A stretch of 34,473 nucleotides of DNA from Candidatus Onthousia faecipullorum (lineage in GTDB: Bacteria > Bacillota_I > Bacilli_A > RF39 > UBA660), in assembly GCA_018715925.1 (NCBI GenBank), contig DVKQ01000011.1, positions 1-34,473 on the forward strand, in the 5' to 3' direction. Under the pieces are notes generated by a model. That model had not been told where the DNA came from. It was given only the letters and a program-made list of their open reading frames with translations, and searched no databases. Shown one piece after another: positions 1 to 10,542 of the stretch (its first letter is position 1; each line of letters begins with the position of its first letter). The position numbers and the translations under genes were made by a program.

Positions 1-1
1 T

Positions 2-538
2 ATAAGAGCAGGTACTTTAGATTTAGTACTTGGAGAAGGTAATGAATTAACTTTAGAAAAACAAATACCTATAGAAGATGAAGAAGGTATGAGTTTAGAT
101 GGCTTTACTTTTTCTTTAACAAATAATGGTATTGCCATGATAGAAGATAATATAACTTGGTATTTAGGAAAAATAGATAATGGTAGTTCTTATAAATTAG
201 CAAAGTATACTGATACAAATATGACTGGATATACTTCAACTATTAATTCTAAAGTAGGGTTATTACGTTATGGTGAATTGATGGCTGGGCAATTTAATAG
301 AAATGTTGAGAAAGGCGAAACATATAATCGAACTAATTTGACAATATATTATTGGACTTTAACACCATATACTTCATCTTATGTATGGACTATTGGTCGA
401 CAGTCTAGTCCAACTGCTTTTTCTTCCTCTAATAGTTTAAATGGAATTAAGCCAGCCTTAAATCTAAAATCTAACGTTATCATAACAGGCGGAGGTGGTA
501 CTAAAGAGAATCCTTTCACTTTGCAACTTGCTAGTTAA
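2..538 (+). CDS. C-terminal part of a secreted/surface protein (5' truncated by window edge), carrying a DUF6273-like repeat domain
   Basis: Frame is open from base 2 (IRAGTLDLVLGEGNELTLEKQIPIEDEEG...) into the tracked ORF at 89. The end 'IKPALNLKSNVIITGGGGTKENPFTL' resembles repeats in the 4532-6388 product. The RAGTLDLVL segment is reminiscent of TasA/camelysin-like surface proteins. Confidence 0.6.
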   Translation: MRAGTLDLVLGEGNELTLEKQIPIEDEEGMSLDGFTFSLTNNGIAMIEDNITWYLGKIDNGSSYKLAKYTDTNMTGYTSTINSKVGLLRYGELMAGQFNRNVEKGETYNRTNLTIYYWTLTPYTSSYVWTIGRQSSPTAFSSSNSLNGIKPALNLKSNVIITGGGGTKENPFTLQLAS

Positions 539-553
539 TCTTTCCGTACCTTA

Positions 554-591
554 AGAAAATATTAGAAAACTCTAGTATTTTCTTTTTTTTT
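554..591 (+). terminator. Rho-independent terminator
   Basis: AGAAAATATTAG / CTAGTATTTTCT stem (one T-G pair) followed by a T run. Confidence 0.75.
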
Positions 592-613
592 ATGTTATAA
601 TTTAGAACGTATT

Positions 614-2443
614 TTGGAGTGTGATAGTATGAAAAAAAGAAATGTAGCAATTATAGCTCATGTCGATCATGGTAAAACTACTTTAGTAGATGGTATTTTA
701 AAAACATCTGGTATGTTTCGTGATAATGAAGATGTAAGTAATGTATCAATGGATTCTAATGCTTTAGAAAAAGAACGTGGTATTACTATTCTAGCTAAGA
801 CAACAGCTTTAGACTATAACGGATATCGCATTAATATTCTTGATACTCCAGGACATGCTGATTTTGGTGGAGAAGTTGAACGTATTATGAATATGGTAGA
901 TGGTGTTATTCTAGTTGTTGATGCTTATGAAGGTGCAATGCCTCAGACTAGATTTGTTTTAAAAAAAGCTTTTGAAGCAGGTGTTAAACCTATAGTTGTT
1001 ATTAATAAAGTAGATAAACCTAGTGCAAGATGCAGTGCTGTTGTTGATGAAGTACTTGACTTATTTATAGAACTTGGTGCAGATGAAGATCAACTTGATT
1101 TCCCTGTAGTTTATGCTAGTGCTTTAAATGAGACTTGTAGCTTAAGTGATGATATTAGTATGCAAGAAAAAGGTTTTGAACCATTACTTGACTTAATAAT
1201 AGAGAAAATTCCTGCCCCAACTGGAGATAATTCTAAACCATTACAATTTCAACCAGCACTTCTCGATTATAATGAATTTGTAGGACGTATTGGAATTGGA
1301 CGTGTACATAATGGTATTATTAAAACAGGAGAGATGGTTAGTTGTCTTAGATTAGATGGTACTGTTAAAAACTTTAGAATCCAAAAATTATTTGGATATT
1401 ATGGTTATAATCGTATAGAAATTAATGAAGCTGAAGCAGGAGATATTGTCGCTATTGCGGGACTTGCTGATATATCAGTAGGAGAGACTATCTGTAATAT
1501 GGGGGATAATTTACCTTTACCTGTTTTACATATAGATGAACCAACTTTACAAATGACTTTTGGTACTAATAGTAGTCCTTTTGTAGGTCGTGATGGTAAG
1601 ATTTTGACTGCTCGTAAGATAGAAGAAAGATTAATTCGTGAGACACAAAAAGACGTATCTTTAAGAGTTGAATCCGCTACAAATGATAGTTTCCTCGTAT
1701 CAGGACGTGGAGAGTTACATCTTGGTATTTTAATAGAAAATATGCGTCGTGAAGGCTTTGAGCTTGAAGTATCTAAACCTAAAGTAATTATTAAAGAAAT
1801 AGATGGTGTTAAGTATGAACCTTGGGAAGATTTACAAATAGAAGTACCAGAAGATGTTGTTGGTAGTGTTATCGAACATTTAGGAACTCGTGGTGGAGTA
1901 ATGGAGAATATGACTAACTTTGAAAATCAAGTTCGTCTTAACTATACTATTCCTTCACGTGGACTTATTGGTTTTTCTACAGACTTTATGACTATGACTA
2001 AGGGTTATGGAATAATGAATCATACCTTTAGTTCCTATAAACCTTATGAAAACGTTGATATTGGTGAACGTAAGCTTGGTGTATTAGTATCAGTTGAAAA
2101 TGGAAATTCTACAGCTTATTCAATAGGTAATCTTGAAGATAGAGGTACAATGTTTATTGAACCTGGTACAGAAGTATACGAAGGTATGATAATAGGAGAG
2201 TGTAATAGAGATAATGACCTTGCAGTTAATGTTGTTAAAGGTAAACAATTAACAAATATGCGTGCTGCTGGAAGTGATCATACTGTTGTCCTAAAAAGAC
2301 CTCGTCAAATAACTTTAGAGTATGCACTTGACTATATTAATTCTGATGAACTAGTAGAAGTAACTCCTAACTTTATTAGACTTAGAAAACGTATATTAAA
2401 TACAGAAGAAAGAAAAAAAGCAGATGCTAAAAAAAATAAATAG
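614..2443 (+). CDS. typA: Ribosome-associated GTPase TypA/BipA
   Basis: Translational GTPase motifs [30 protein letters not shown]; BipA-type C-terminus ([52 protein letters not shown]). ATG at 626 is an alternative start. Confidence 0.97.
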   Translation: MECDSMKKRNVAIIAHVDHGKTTLVDGILKTSGMFRDNEDVSNVSMDSNALEKERGITILAKTTALDYNGYRINILDTPGHADFGGEVERIMNMVDGVILVVDAYEGAMPQTRFVLKKAFEAGVKPIVVINKVDKPSARCSAVVDEVLDLFIELGADEDQLDFPVVYASALNETCSLSDDISMQEKGFEPLLDLIIEKIPAPTGDNSKPLQFQPALLDYNEFVGRIGIGRVHNGIIKTGEMVSCLRLDGTVKNFRIQKLFGYYGYNRIEINEAEAGDIVAIAGLADISVGETICNMGDNLPLPVLHIDEPTLQMTFGTNSSPFVGRDGKILTARKIEERLIRETQKDVSLRVESATNDSFLVSGRGELHLGILIENMRREGFELEVSKPKVIIKEIDGVKYEPWEDLQIEVPEDVVGSVIEHLGTRGGVMENMTNFENQVRLNYTIPSRGLIGFSTDFMTMTKGYGIMNHTFSSYKPYENVDIGERKLGVLVSVENGNSTAYSIGNLEDRGTMFIEPGTEVYEGMIIGECNRDNDLAVNVVKGKQLTNMRAAGSDHTVVLKRPRQITLEYALDYINSDELVEVTPNFIRLRKRILNTEERKKADAKKNK

Positions 2444-2468
2444 TTCTGATTTGACTATTTATTTTTTT
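2430..2468. terminator. Bidirectional terminator between convergent genes
   Basis: AAAAAAATAAATAG / CTATTTATTTTTTT perfect arms with an 11-nt loop. It overlaps the typA stop codon and reaches almost to the 3' end of the minus-strand gene. Confidence 0.8.
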
Positions 2469-2469
2469 C

Positions 2470-2886
2470 TTATTCAATATATCCACCATCTTTTAAATGT
2501 TCTTCAATCTTTTCATTATTTACCGCCCCATATATTCTATTACTTGTTTCTTTTCCATCTTCAAAAAATAAGACAGTAGGAGTACCAGATATTGTTGTTA
2601 ATTCATCAAACTTCTCACTTTCTTCCTCTGTTAAATTATGTAAATTAAGAGAGTATGCTTCTATATCATTAGTCTTTAAAACAGCTTTAAATCTAGGAGA
2701 AAATTCTTGACAATGAGAACATCCTGTTTGAACTATTTCTAAGATAAAACTTTCTTTATTATCTATCATTTCCTCTAAATCACTATAATTAATTTCTGTA
2801 ATTGTATTTGTGTTATTACATCCAGTTATAAATATCATAAATAATCCAATAATTAAAAATTTAATCTTTTTCTTCATTTTTATCAC
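2470..2886 (-). CDS. Thioredoxin-like lipoprotein (CxxC oxidoreductase)
   Basis: Signal peptide with lipobox-like ITGC; active-site-like GCSHC; cis-Pro-like SGTPTVLFF. Confidence 0.8.
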   Translation of the reverse strand: MIKMKKKIKFLIIGLFMIFITGCNNTNTITEINYSDLEEMIDNKESFILEIVQTGCSHCQEFSPRFKAVLKTNDIEAYSLNLHNLTEEESEKFDELTTISGTPTVLFFEDGKETSNRIYGAVNNEKIEEHLKDGGYIE

Positions 2887-2990
2887 TACTTTCTTTAAGT
2901 ATTATAGCAATTTAATTTAATAAAAACAAGTTTCTACTTGTATGAAATCTAAAACTAAGTTATACTTATAATAGTAAAGGGGTGTAGCCT

Positions 2991-4520
2991 ATGATACTTA
3001 GAAAACCATATGCTCTTTTAATACAATATTTTCAAAGAATCCATTTAATACTTATATTACTTTGTGCTTATATATTTTATAAAATAATGGGATTGCGTAG
3101 TTTTGTAGCAGATTTTTTGACTACAGAAAGTTATAATGCTTATTATGAATCAGTAAATGAACATATTAACTTTTTATTAATTATTTCTATATTAGTAGTT
3201 ATTGCCATTAGTATAGCTTTAATAATATTATTACGTTATAAGAAGAAACCTTGGAAAATATATTTAATTCCTGTTTTTGAATATATATTTATGTTAGGAA
3301 TTTTGATGTTTGTTAATAGTTATTTTCATGGTTATGATGAACTTTCTAGTATTACTCCCATAATGGCAGGTCGTGATTTACTTAATATAGTATCAATTGG
3401 GCAATATGTTATTTTTATTATTTTTGGCATTAGATTTTTAGGAATAGATTTAAAACAGTTCGGTTTTAAGAATGATGAAGAATATTTAGATATTAAAGAA
3501 GAAGATAGAGAAGAATTTGAAGTTAATATAGAATTTGATAAAGATAAAATTACTAGAAACATTAAAAGACTTTTTAGAAATTTAAAATACATTTATTTTG
3601 AACATAGACTTGTTTGTAATACTATTATAATAATTCTATTTGCTTCTCTTACTGGATATACATATTATTATTTTGGAGTTTTACATAGAACTTACGGTGA
3701 AGGGAATACTTTTAGTGCTAACTACTATGATATTACTGTTAATTCTAGTTATTTAACTAATAAAGATAGTCGTGGTAATGTTATTACTGATAAGAACTCT
3801 TATTTAGTTATAAACCTTACTGTTAAAAATGATGCTTCTAAAAGAAATATTAATTTGGATAGATTTAGAGTTATGAATAAAAGTGAAGGGTTTTCTCATG
3901 TTAACAATATTTATGATTATTTTAAAGATTTAGGAAAATCTTATAGCGGGAAGGAACTTGTAAATGGCGATGAGGTAACCTTTATTTTGGTGTATAAAGT
4001 ACCTAATAATTTAAACTCTAATAAATATGTTTTGTATTATCAAGATGTAAGTAAAAGAATATTACTAAAAAAGGTAAAATTAAATGTAGATGATGTTAGA
4101 GAAGTTGAAACTAAAGGGGAAGCTAAAATTACAGAGAGTTTAAAATTTCCTGATGGTAATAATATTACAATTACTGATTTTAAAGTATCTAATGAAACTA
4201 CTTATAGCAGATATTCTTGTGATGATTATGGTTGTAGAATGATGGATTTACCATTAAAATCTAATAATAAGATTTTAGAAATTTCTTTTGTTAGTAATAA
4301 TTTTACAGGTAAAAGTTTTATTGACTTTTCTAATATATATGCTAAAATTAGATATGAAGATAATAATGGTAAGATGAAGAGTGTAGAACCTAAATCTTTA
4401 ATTAGTAACTATAATGGAAATTATGCTTATTTTAGTATTCCTACTGATATTAAAGATAATGGGAAATTAAGGTTAGTATTTATTTTCAGAGATGAGAGAT
4501 ATATTTATCATTTAAGATAG
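2991..4520 (+). CDS. Multi-TM membrane protein with extracellular DUF4352-like beta domain
   Basis: Several N-terminal hydrophobic helices, a further TM (LVCNTIIIILFASLTGYTYYYFG), then 'ANYYDITVNSSYLTNKDSRGNVITDKNSYLVINLTVKNDA', typical of DUF4352-like domains. Confidence 0.5.
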   Translation: MILRKPYALLIQYFQRIHLILILLCAYIFYKIMGLRSFVADFLTTESYNAYYESVNEHINFLLIISILVVIAISIALIILLRYKKKPWKIYLIPVFEYIFMLGILMFVNSYFHGYDELSSITPIMAGRDLLNIVSIGQYVIFIIFGIRFLGIDLKQFGFKNDEEYLDIKEEDREEFEVNIEFDKDKITRNIKRLFRNLKYIYFEHRLVCNTIIIILFASLTGYTYYYFGVLHRTYGEGNTFSANYYDITVNSSYLTNKDSRGNVITDKNSYLVINLTVKNDASKRNINLDRFRVMNKSEGFSHVNNIYDYFKDLGKSYSGKELVNGDEVTFILVYKVPNNLNSNKYVLYYQDVSKRILLKKVKLNVDDVREVETKGEAKITESLKFPDGNNITITDFKVSNETTYSRYSCDDYGCRMMDLPLKSNNKILEISFVSNNFTGKSFIDFSNIYAKIRYEDNNGKMKSVEPKSLISNYNGNYAYFSIPTDIKDNGKLRLVFIFRDERYIYHLR

Positions 4521-4531
4521 GAGAGTTTAAA

Positions 4532-6388
4532 ATGAAAAAGAAAAAAAGAGGTTTTGATAAGAAGAAAATAGTTAAAATTGTTATAGCGGTTGCCTTATTA
4601 GTTATTATTTTGTTATTAGTTTGGTTTTTATATTTATATCCTAATAGAGTTTTTAAAGATAATGAGGAATTATTAAGAAAAGCTGGAGAAAGATATTTTT
4701 CTATTAATAGAACTAGTCTTCCAAGTGAAGAAGGACGTGTTGTTTCTGTTTCTTTAAATACTTTGATAAGGCAAGATTATTTAGAAGGATTATATGAGCC
4801 TTATAATAACAAAATATGTGATATGGACGAATCTAATGTTAAAGTTGTTTTGAATAATGATGGCGATTATCAATATTATACTTATTTGAAATGTGGTAAA
4901 TATGAATCTGATGTTGATCATGAAGGCCCTGTTATTACTTTAAATGGAGATACTACAATAAGATTAAATAGAGGAGAAGAATATACAGAGCAGGGAGTTA
5001 AGAGTGTTAGGGATGATACTGATGGTAATTTAAATGTAGATGATGTAAAGATAAGAGGAGAAATTAATACAGATGTAGTTGGTACTTATGAAATTGTTTA
5101 TACTATAAATGATAGTTTAAATAATGTAGGTAGCATTACAAGAAAAGTTATTGTTGAGGAATCCTTGAGTAATGTAGTTAAGAGTGCTACTAGTAATAGC
5201 AATAATTATTATAAAGGAAATGCTTTAAATAACTATGTAATGTTTAATAATATGTTATTTAGAATAATTAAAGTTAATAGTGATAATACAGTTACTATTG
5301 CTAGTGATGAGTTACTTGCAAGTGTTGATTATAGTAATGATGGTAGATTTGCTGGTAGTTCATTAGATTCTTGGTTAAATGATTATTTCTATAATCTATT
5401 AGATGAAAAATATAAAGACTTAATTGTATCATCAAGATGGTGTGATGATGTAGTTAATAATGATGATTATATGACAATAGAGTGTAATAGAACTAGTGCT
5501 AAGAGAAATGTCGGTATTTTATCTATTCAAGATTATAATAATACTTTAGAGGGAACTGGATTTGTTGCTGCTAGTTTCTTAGATAATCCTGGTCTTACAT
5601 GGTATGCTAATATGGGTAGCGATAATAATCCTTGGACAATAACTAGTCTTTATGATTATCCATTAAAGGCTGAGCCTATGAATAAAGAATATTTATTTAA
5701 TGTTAGACCTGCTGTTACTTTGAAGAAAAATACAAAAATATTAAGTGGTGATGGCAGTGAAAATAATCCTTATATATTAGTTGAAAATAATAGTGCTAAG
5801 AGAAATACTTTAGTTAATACAAGACAAGTTGGTGAATATATTAGATATTCTGGATATACCTTTAGAATAGCTGGTATTACTGATGATAATACGACAGAGA
5901 TTATTATGACTGGTGTTCTTAATAATAATGGAGAAGAAGTTCAAATAGGATATGAAAATAGTGGTGCGAAAGTCTATAATCCTAATAAAGAAGGTAATAT
6001 AGGTTATCAAGTTATCAATAATATGACTAGATATATTTCTACTGATTTATTTGCTAAGACTAAAATTGAAGTACCTATTTATAATAATAGAGTGACTTAT
6101 AAAGGAAAACATGATACTAAAACTTATAATAATATAGTTACAATTCCTTCTACATTTGACATTTTCTCTTCTAAGGGAGATAATACTAGTAGTGGTGGAT
6201 ATTGGTTAATAGATTCATCTAAAGCTGATAATGTAAAAACTTTTATGTTTCCTGCTGGTACAATAGATTATGATAGTGTTTTAGATAGTGCTATTAGTGG
6301 AGTAAAAATTAAAGCTTATTTAAAAGATGATGTGTTTATTACTGGTGGTAATGGTAGTATTACAGATCCATATACTATAGATGATTAA
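4532..6388 (+). CDS. Membrane-anchored surface protein with Ig-like DUF5011 domain and two DUF6273-like repeats
   Basis: N-terminal TM; 'DHEGPVITLNGDTTIRLNRGEEYTEQGVKSVRDDTDGN...VGTYEIVYTINDSLNNVGSITRKVIV' is DUF5011-like. Two repeat ends: KILSGDGSENNPYIL and VFITGGNGSITDPYTI. Confidence 0.65.
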   Translation: MKKKKRGFDKKKIVKIVIAVALLVIILLLVWFLYLYPNRVFKDNEELLRKAGERYFSINRTSLPSEEGRVVSVSLNTLIRQDYLEGLYEPYNNKICDMDESNVKVVLNNDGDYQYYTYLKCGKYESDVDHEGPVITLNGDTTIRLNRGEEYTEQGVKSVRDDTDGNLNVDDVKIRGEINTDVVGTYEIVYTINDSLNNVGSITRKVIVEESLSNVVKSATSNSNNYYKGNALNNYVMFNNMLFRIIKVNSDNTVTIASDELLASVDYSNDGRFAGSSLDSWLNDYFYNLLDEKYKDLIVSSRWCDDVVNNDDYMTIECNRTSAKRNVGILSIQDYNNTLEGTGFVAASFLDNPGLTWYANMGSDNNPWTITSLYDYPLKAEPMNKEYLFNVRPAVTLKKNTKILSGDGSENNPYILVENNSAKRNTLVNTRQVGEYIRYSGYTFRIAGITDDNTTEIIMTGVLNNNGEEVQIGYENSGAKVYNPNKEGNIGYQVINNMTRYISTDLFAKTKIEVPIYNNRVTYKGKHDTKTYNNIVTIPSTFDIFSSKGDNTSSGGYWLIDSSKADNVKTFMFPAGTIDYDSVLDSAISGVKIKAYLKDDVFITGGNGSITDPYTIDD

Positions 6389-6403
6389 TTTAGGTGAAGT
6401 GTT

Positions 6404-7186
6404 ATGAAAAATAGAGTGTTATTATTACTAGGTATATTAATTATTATTGTTGCAATTGTTCTTGTTTTCATGTATTATAAAAGCAATTATAAAATTAGTG
6501 ATTTTACTATTATAAATGAAAGCGATAAAATAGAGGATGCTAAAAAATATGGGGATAATGTAGTTGGATGGCTTAGAGTTGAAGGAACAAACATTGATTT
6601 ACCATTAATTATGATAGATGATGATACTGATGTTTTAAATGGTAAGTATCAGTTTGCTTGGACTAATTCTATACCTGATGGTACAGGAAATAGACCAGCT
6701 TATATATCTCATAATGTTAGGAATGTTTCCTCAAATCCTATAGTAGGTGATGATACAATGAATTACTTTGAACAATTAATGTCATTTATCTATCCTGACT
6801 TTATTAAAGATAATCAGTTTATCGAATTTACAGATAGTAAAGGAGATACTAATATATATAGAGTTTATGCTGTTGCATTGTTAAATGATGATCAGAATGC
6901 TTCTTTTATGGATACTTATACTTCGGAAGAACAATCGCGTTATATTAAGCAGTCTAAAAGAGAAAGCATGTATGATATAGATGTTGATGTTAAAGAAGAT
7001 GATTTAATGTTGACATTGTTTACTTGTACTAGATTTTATGGTGCAAGTAATAGTTATTCATTTAGAGTGGATGCTAGAAAGTTAAGGGAAGGTGAGGATA
7101 AAATATATGCAAAAGTAAAAACTAACGAAAACTATGAAAAAATAAAGGAAAGGATGGAAGAAGGTGAAAGCAATGAAAAAGCTTAA
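6404..7186 (+). CDS. Sortase, class B-like
   Basis: N-terminal TM, VVGWLRVEGTNIDLPL, catalytic-like His in AYISHN, LTLFTCTRF (TLxTC-like Cys), catalytic-like Arg in YSFRVDARKL. Confidence 0.85.
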   Translation: MKNRVLLLLGILIIIVAIVLVFMYYKSNYKISDFTIINESDKIEDAKKYGDNVVGWLRVEGTNIDLPLIMIDDDTDVLNGKYQFAWTNSIPDGTGNRPAYISHNVRNVSSNPIVGDDTMNYFEQLMSFIYPDFIKDNQFIEFTDSKGDTNIYRVYAVALLNDDQNASFMDTYTSEEQSRYIKQSKRESMYDIDVDVKEDDLMLTLFTCTRFYGASNSYSFRVDARKLREGEDKIYAKVKTNENYEKIKERMEEGESNEKA

Positions 7187-10058
7187 GATTTTATTATTAG
7201 TAGTATTAATTGGTGTTACGTCATATTTAGGTACTTTTTCTAGTACTTTAAATGTAGATGCTGCTAATAATGAATGTGATGAAAATTATACACTAAAAAC
7301 TTATATAAACAATTTAGGTTATAGTATTTCTGGAAATACGGTATCTTATACAGGAGCGAAAGGATTACTATATTCAACTAGTTTTGATTCTACTATTAAT
7401 GCAGCTGATCCTGATGGTAATTTTTCTTTCGTTGTTCCTGATGAAAATTTAGCTGATAGAATTGAGGTACATTTCTATTTGGCTCAAGATGATGGTGTTT
7501 GTGAGACAAATAAAGAAATTGGTAGTAATACTTTTTATATTGACAGTACAGGACCTAATCAACTTTATAATGATGCTTTATGTGTTAATTATCGTAATAG
7601 GTGGTCAAATAACGAGACTATGCGTAATGCTGTTCCATATTGTTTTACAGAAACTGTATCTATTCAATATTCTTATAATGACGTTAGTAGTTGGATAAGA
7701 GATGCAGAGAGCCTTTATCAAGTTAGTCAAGGTGGTTCAACTATTCAAGCAGATCCAACTTATCAAAATGTTGATGATGTTACCAATGTACCTAAATTAA
7801 CTTGTGATGCTTTTAGTAATAATAATTATCAAAATATTCATAAATATAGTCATAAGGAGTCTAAGACTGTTAATAATTGTACTACAACTTGTGTTGAAGA
7901 AATAGAGGTTAACTTTAGTGATCCTCAAGCGGTTGAGCCTGGTATGTGTTTTCAATATTTGATCGAAATTAAATCTAAGGTTTCTTGTGATAACACATAT
8001 ACTGCTCCAAGACCTAGTAGAAAAGGTGTTTGTTATATGATTCCTTATTGTAGATCAAGTAATGGTTTTGAAAGTACTAAAGGTGGTCCTAATGAAGATT
8101 TTGATGCATGTGTATTAGAATGTGATGGTGGCGAATATAGTCAGTCATGTATAGACTCATGTTATAATAAAGTATATAAACAAGGCAAAACTTATAGTAA
8201 GCAGAATGTTAAAAGACAAAATGCTTTTAGTACTATTAATAATGCTTCTATGTTAACGTTTAGCTCATTCCCATCTAATAGTGGTGCTTTAGCGGCTGTT
8301 CAAGTTGCTAATGGTTGTATTGCAGATAATGTTATTGCAAATCTTGATGCTAATAATCCTAATGATGTTAATAGATTATATAATTTAAAACAACAATATC
8401 CTGGTGGTTCTTATGAAAATGATAGATGGGTTGCTTCTGGTACTTGTCCAAGTAGTATTGGTTATTATTACTTTAGTACAACTGAAAGAACAAGAGCAAC
8501 TATTTTGGAATTACAGGGAAATTACTATGATCAAGATGGACAAAAAAAATATGCTCCTAATAATAATGGATTTTTAATGAGAATTGCTTTTAATGGTGCT
8601 GCTAATACATGTACTGATGTATGTTATTGGACTAATAATTGTGGTTCTAATACTGTTTTAACACCTGCTTTAGTTGAAGATGATTATCAAAAAGAGTTAG
8701 CTGAGTGGGAAAGAAATAAGGTAGCATGTGAACAAGATGTATCTACTTGTAGTAATGAAACTACTAATTATAAGATTGTAGTTGATAATGTTGATAGTAA
8801 TGATGAATACAATTCTGACTCAAAAGATGAGAATAATGATTGGCGTAAGACATATAGTGCTTCTCAGAAATTAAATAGTAATAAAATTACAGGAGCATTT
8901 CCTGATATGGTTACTCTTGCTACTGGTAAATGTGAAGATAAAAATAGTAGTAGTAATGGATGGGATTATCATAATATAATTACATTCCCTGGTATTTGGA
9001 TTAATAATAAGACAGGCCAAACTGTACATTCTATTGAACCTGGATTTGAAGATTATTATACTTATGCTGGAAATGAGTATTGTACTAAACTAAATTCTCT
9101 TCCTGTTAATACTGCATGGTGGTATTGGAAAGTTTCACAAAATGGTGATCCTAATGCTCTTACTAGTAGTCAAAAACAAGCGATAAATAATTCACTTGAG
9201 ATGAATATTAGGGGTCATATAGATAATTATGGTTATTTTGGTTGGAATTTTGATGTTGAATGTTTCTATGCTGTAGATTCTCCAAAAAATTCTAGTTGTC
9301 CACCAAGTGATCCTAATTATCCGAACTGTGATTCTGGTGATGTAGATGGTTGTCCACCAACTGATCCTGACTATCCATATTGTGATTGTCCACCAAGTGA
9401 TCCTGACTATCCATATTGTAAATCTGGTGATGATGATGATCCTCTTGTAACTGATTTTACTTTTAGACCTGTTTCTTTGGATACGATGTTTCCTAATGGT
9501 GGTAGTGCATCACAAACTAGTGTAGATGATAAAGATATTCAAGCTTCTAATTTAATAAACGATTTAGAATCTTTAAGAAATAGTGGTACATCATTAGAGC
9601 CTGTTGTTTCTGCTACTAGAGATCCTGGGTTCAATTGGAGTTGTGCTGCTACTAATCTTGAAAATCCTGATTATATTATTCAACCTGTTACTGTTATGAA
9701 TAAAATTCAAGAATTAGGTGATAGCGTATATGATGGAGATCGATATCTAGATTATCATATAAGATTAACTCCTGAAACTATGAATAAAGTTAGAGCTTAT
9801 AATAATGAATATGATAGTTATACTGAGCCTAGTGATATGAGTGAACTCTTATCTGCTGGTAATAATAAAACTGCTGGTATTACAGTATATCGTAGTTATT
9901 TACTTCATAAAGTTCTAAATAGTAGTGAGTTACTTAAGAGCGGTTTAATTGGATGTAATAATGAAGATAATGGTAGTTGTACTAATGTTATTGATACTTC
10001 TACAAGTTGTTATAATGAGTATATGGCTCAGAGTGCAGTGTTGAAAGGAGGTAACTAA
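7173..10058 (+). CDS. Large Cys-rich secreted protein with CPPSDPDYPYC tandem repeats
   Basis: Signal peptide MKKLKILLLVVLIGVTSYLGTFSSTLNVDA. Many Cys residues. The track starts at GTG 7164; ATG 7173 has better RBS spacing. Confidence 0.75.
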   Translation: MKKLKILLLVVLIGVTSYLGTFSSTLNVDAANNECDENYTLKTYINNLGYSISGNTVSYTGAKGLLYSTSFDSTINAADPDGNFSFVVPDENLADRIEVHFYLAQDDGVCETNKEIGSNTFYIDSTGPNQLYNDALCVNYRNRWSNNETMRNAVPYCFTETVSIQYSYNDVSSWIRDAESLYQVSQGGSTIQADPTYQNVDDVTNVPKLTCDAFSNNNYQNIHKYSHKESKTVNNCTTTCVEEIEVNFSDPQAVEPGMCFQYLIEIKSKVSCDNTYTAPRPSRKGVCYMIPYCRSSNGFESTKGGPNEDFDACVLECDGGEYSQSCIDSCYNKVYKQGKTYSKQNVKRQNAFSTINNASMLTFSSFPSNSGALAAVQVANGCIADNVIANLDANNPNDVNRLYNLKQQYPGGSYENDRWVASGTCPSSIGYYYFSTTERTRATILELQGNYYDQDGQKKYAPNNNGFLMRIAFNGAANTCTDVCYWTNNCGSNTVLTPALVEDDYQKELAEWERNKVACEQDVSTCSNETTNYKIVVDNVDSNDEYNSDSKDENNDWRKTYSASQKLNSNKITGAFPDMVTLATGKCEDKNSSSNGWDYHNIITFPGIWINNKTGQTVHSIEPGFEDYYTYAGNEYCTKLNSLPVNTAWWYWKVSQNGDPNALTSSQKQAINNSLEMNIRGHIDNYGYFGWNFDVECFYAVDSPKNSSCPPSDPNYPNCDSGDVDGCPPTDPDYPYCDCPPSDPDYPYCKSGDDDDPLVTDFTFRPVSLDTMFPNGGSASQTSVDDKDIQASNLINDLESLRNSGTSLEPVVSATRDPGFNWSCAATNLENPDYIIQPVTVMNKIQELGDSVYDGDRYLDYHIRLTPETMNKVRAYNNEYDSYTEPSDMSELLSAGNNKTAGITVYRSYLLHKVLNSSELLKSGLIGCNNEDNGSCTNVIDTSTSCYNEYMAQSAVLKGGN
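9297..9419 (+). repeat. Three 33-nt repeat units encoding CPP(S/T)DP(N/D)YP(N/Y)C
   Basis: Units at about 9297-9329, 9351-9383 and 9387-9419; e.g. tgtccaccaagtgatcctgactatccatattgt. Confidence 0.9.
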
Positions 10059-10061
10059 TAT

Positions 10062-10523
10062 ATGAATAGAGCGATGTTAGTTGTAGGTATTATCCTTTTA
10101 GCTATTATAACTTTTGGAGTTGTAAATATTATGCAAAATTATCAAACTGGTAATGAACTTGATTACTATTTGTTAAGAGAGACGACTGAAGCGGCAATGA
10201 CTGATGCAGTAGATGTTGGTTATTTCCGCTTAAGCGGTCAAGTTAGGATGGATAAAGAAAAATTTGTTGAAAGTTTTGTTAGACGTTTTTCTCAAAATGT
10301 TTCAAATAGTAGAACTTATGATATTGGTTTTTATGATATTAATGAGACACCACCTAAAGTTAGTATTTTAGTTAAATCTGAAACTGCTGCTAGTGTTAAT
10401 GATGCTTCTTTAGGAATTACTAATAAAATAGATGCAATTTTAGAAACTAATTATTATTCTAATGAGTATGTTACTAAGATGACTAGAGCAGGTGAGTTAG
10501 ATTATAGTGATGTTGATAGATAA
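10062..10523 (+). CDS. TadE-like / pseudopilin-like single-TM protein
   Basis: N-terminal TM immediately after MNRAM (LVVGIILLAIITFGVVNIM), then a soluble domain; sits directly upstream of cpaB-like and cpaF-like genes. Confidence 0.45.
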   Translation: MNRAMLVVGIILLAIITFGVVNIMQNYQTGNELDYYLLRETTEAAMTDAVDVGYFRLSGQVRMDKEKFVESFVRRFSQNVSNSRTYDIGFYDINETPPKVSILVKSETAASVNDASLGITNKIDAILETNYYSNEYVTKMTRAGELDYSDVDR

Positions 10524-10542
10524 AGGATAAGGAGGAAGTTAG

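Noticed and set aside
2926-2941. ACAAGT-TTCT-ACTTGT inverted repeat between the divergent thioredoxin-like and membrane-protein genes, considered as the same operator as 31299-31315
   Set aside because: Spacer length differs (4 versus 6 nt) and the arm is only 6 bp; in AT-rich DNA this is weak evidence for a shared regulator.
3332-3592. Minus-strand ORFs at 3332-3592, 5810-6010, 14736-14972, 17791-17982, 23829-24110, 24864-25061, 31633-31890
   Set aside because: All antisense to better supported plus-strand genes, short, and compositionally typical of AT-rich chance ORFs.
7462-7698. 78-aa plus-strand out-of-frame ORF within the 964-aa gene
   Set aside because: Overlaps a long in-frame CDS; no RBS or domain support.
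9297-9419. Tandem repeat considered as a CRISPR array
   Set aside because: In-frame 33-nt coding repeats with no regular unique spacers; clearly peptide repeats.
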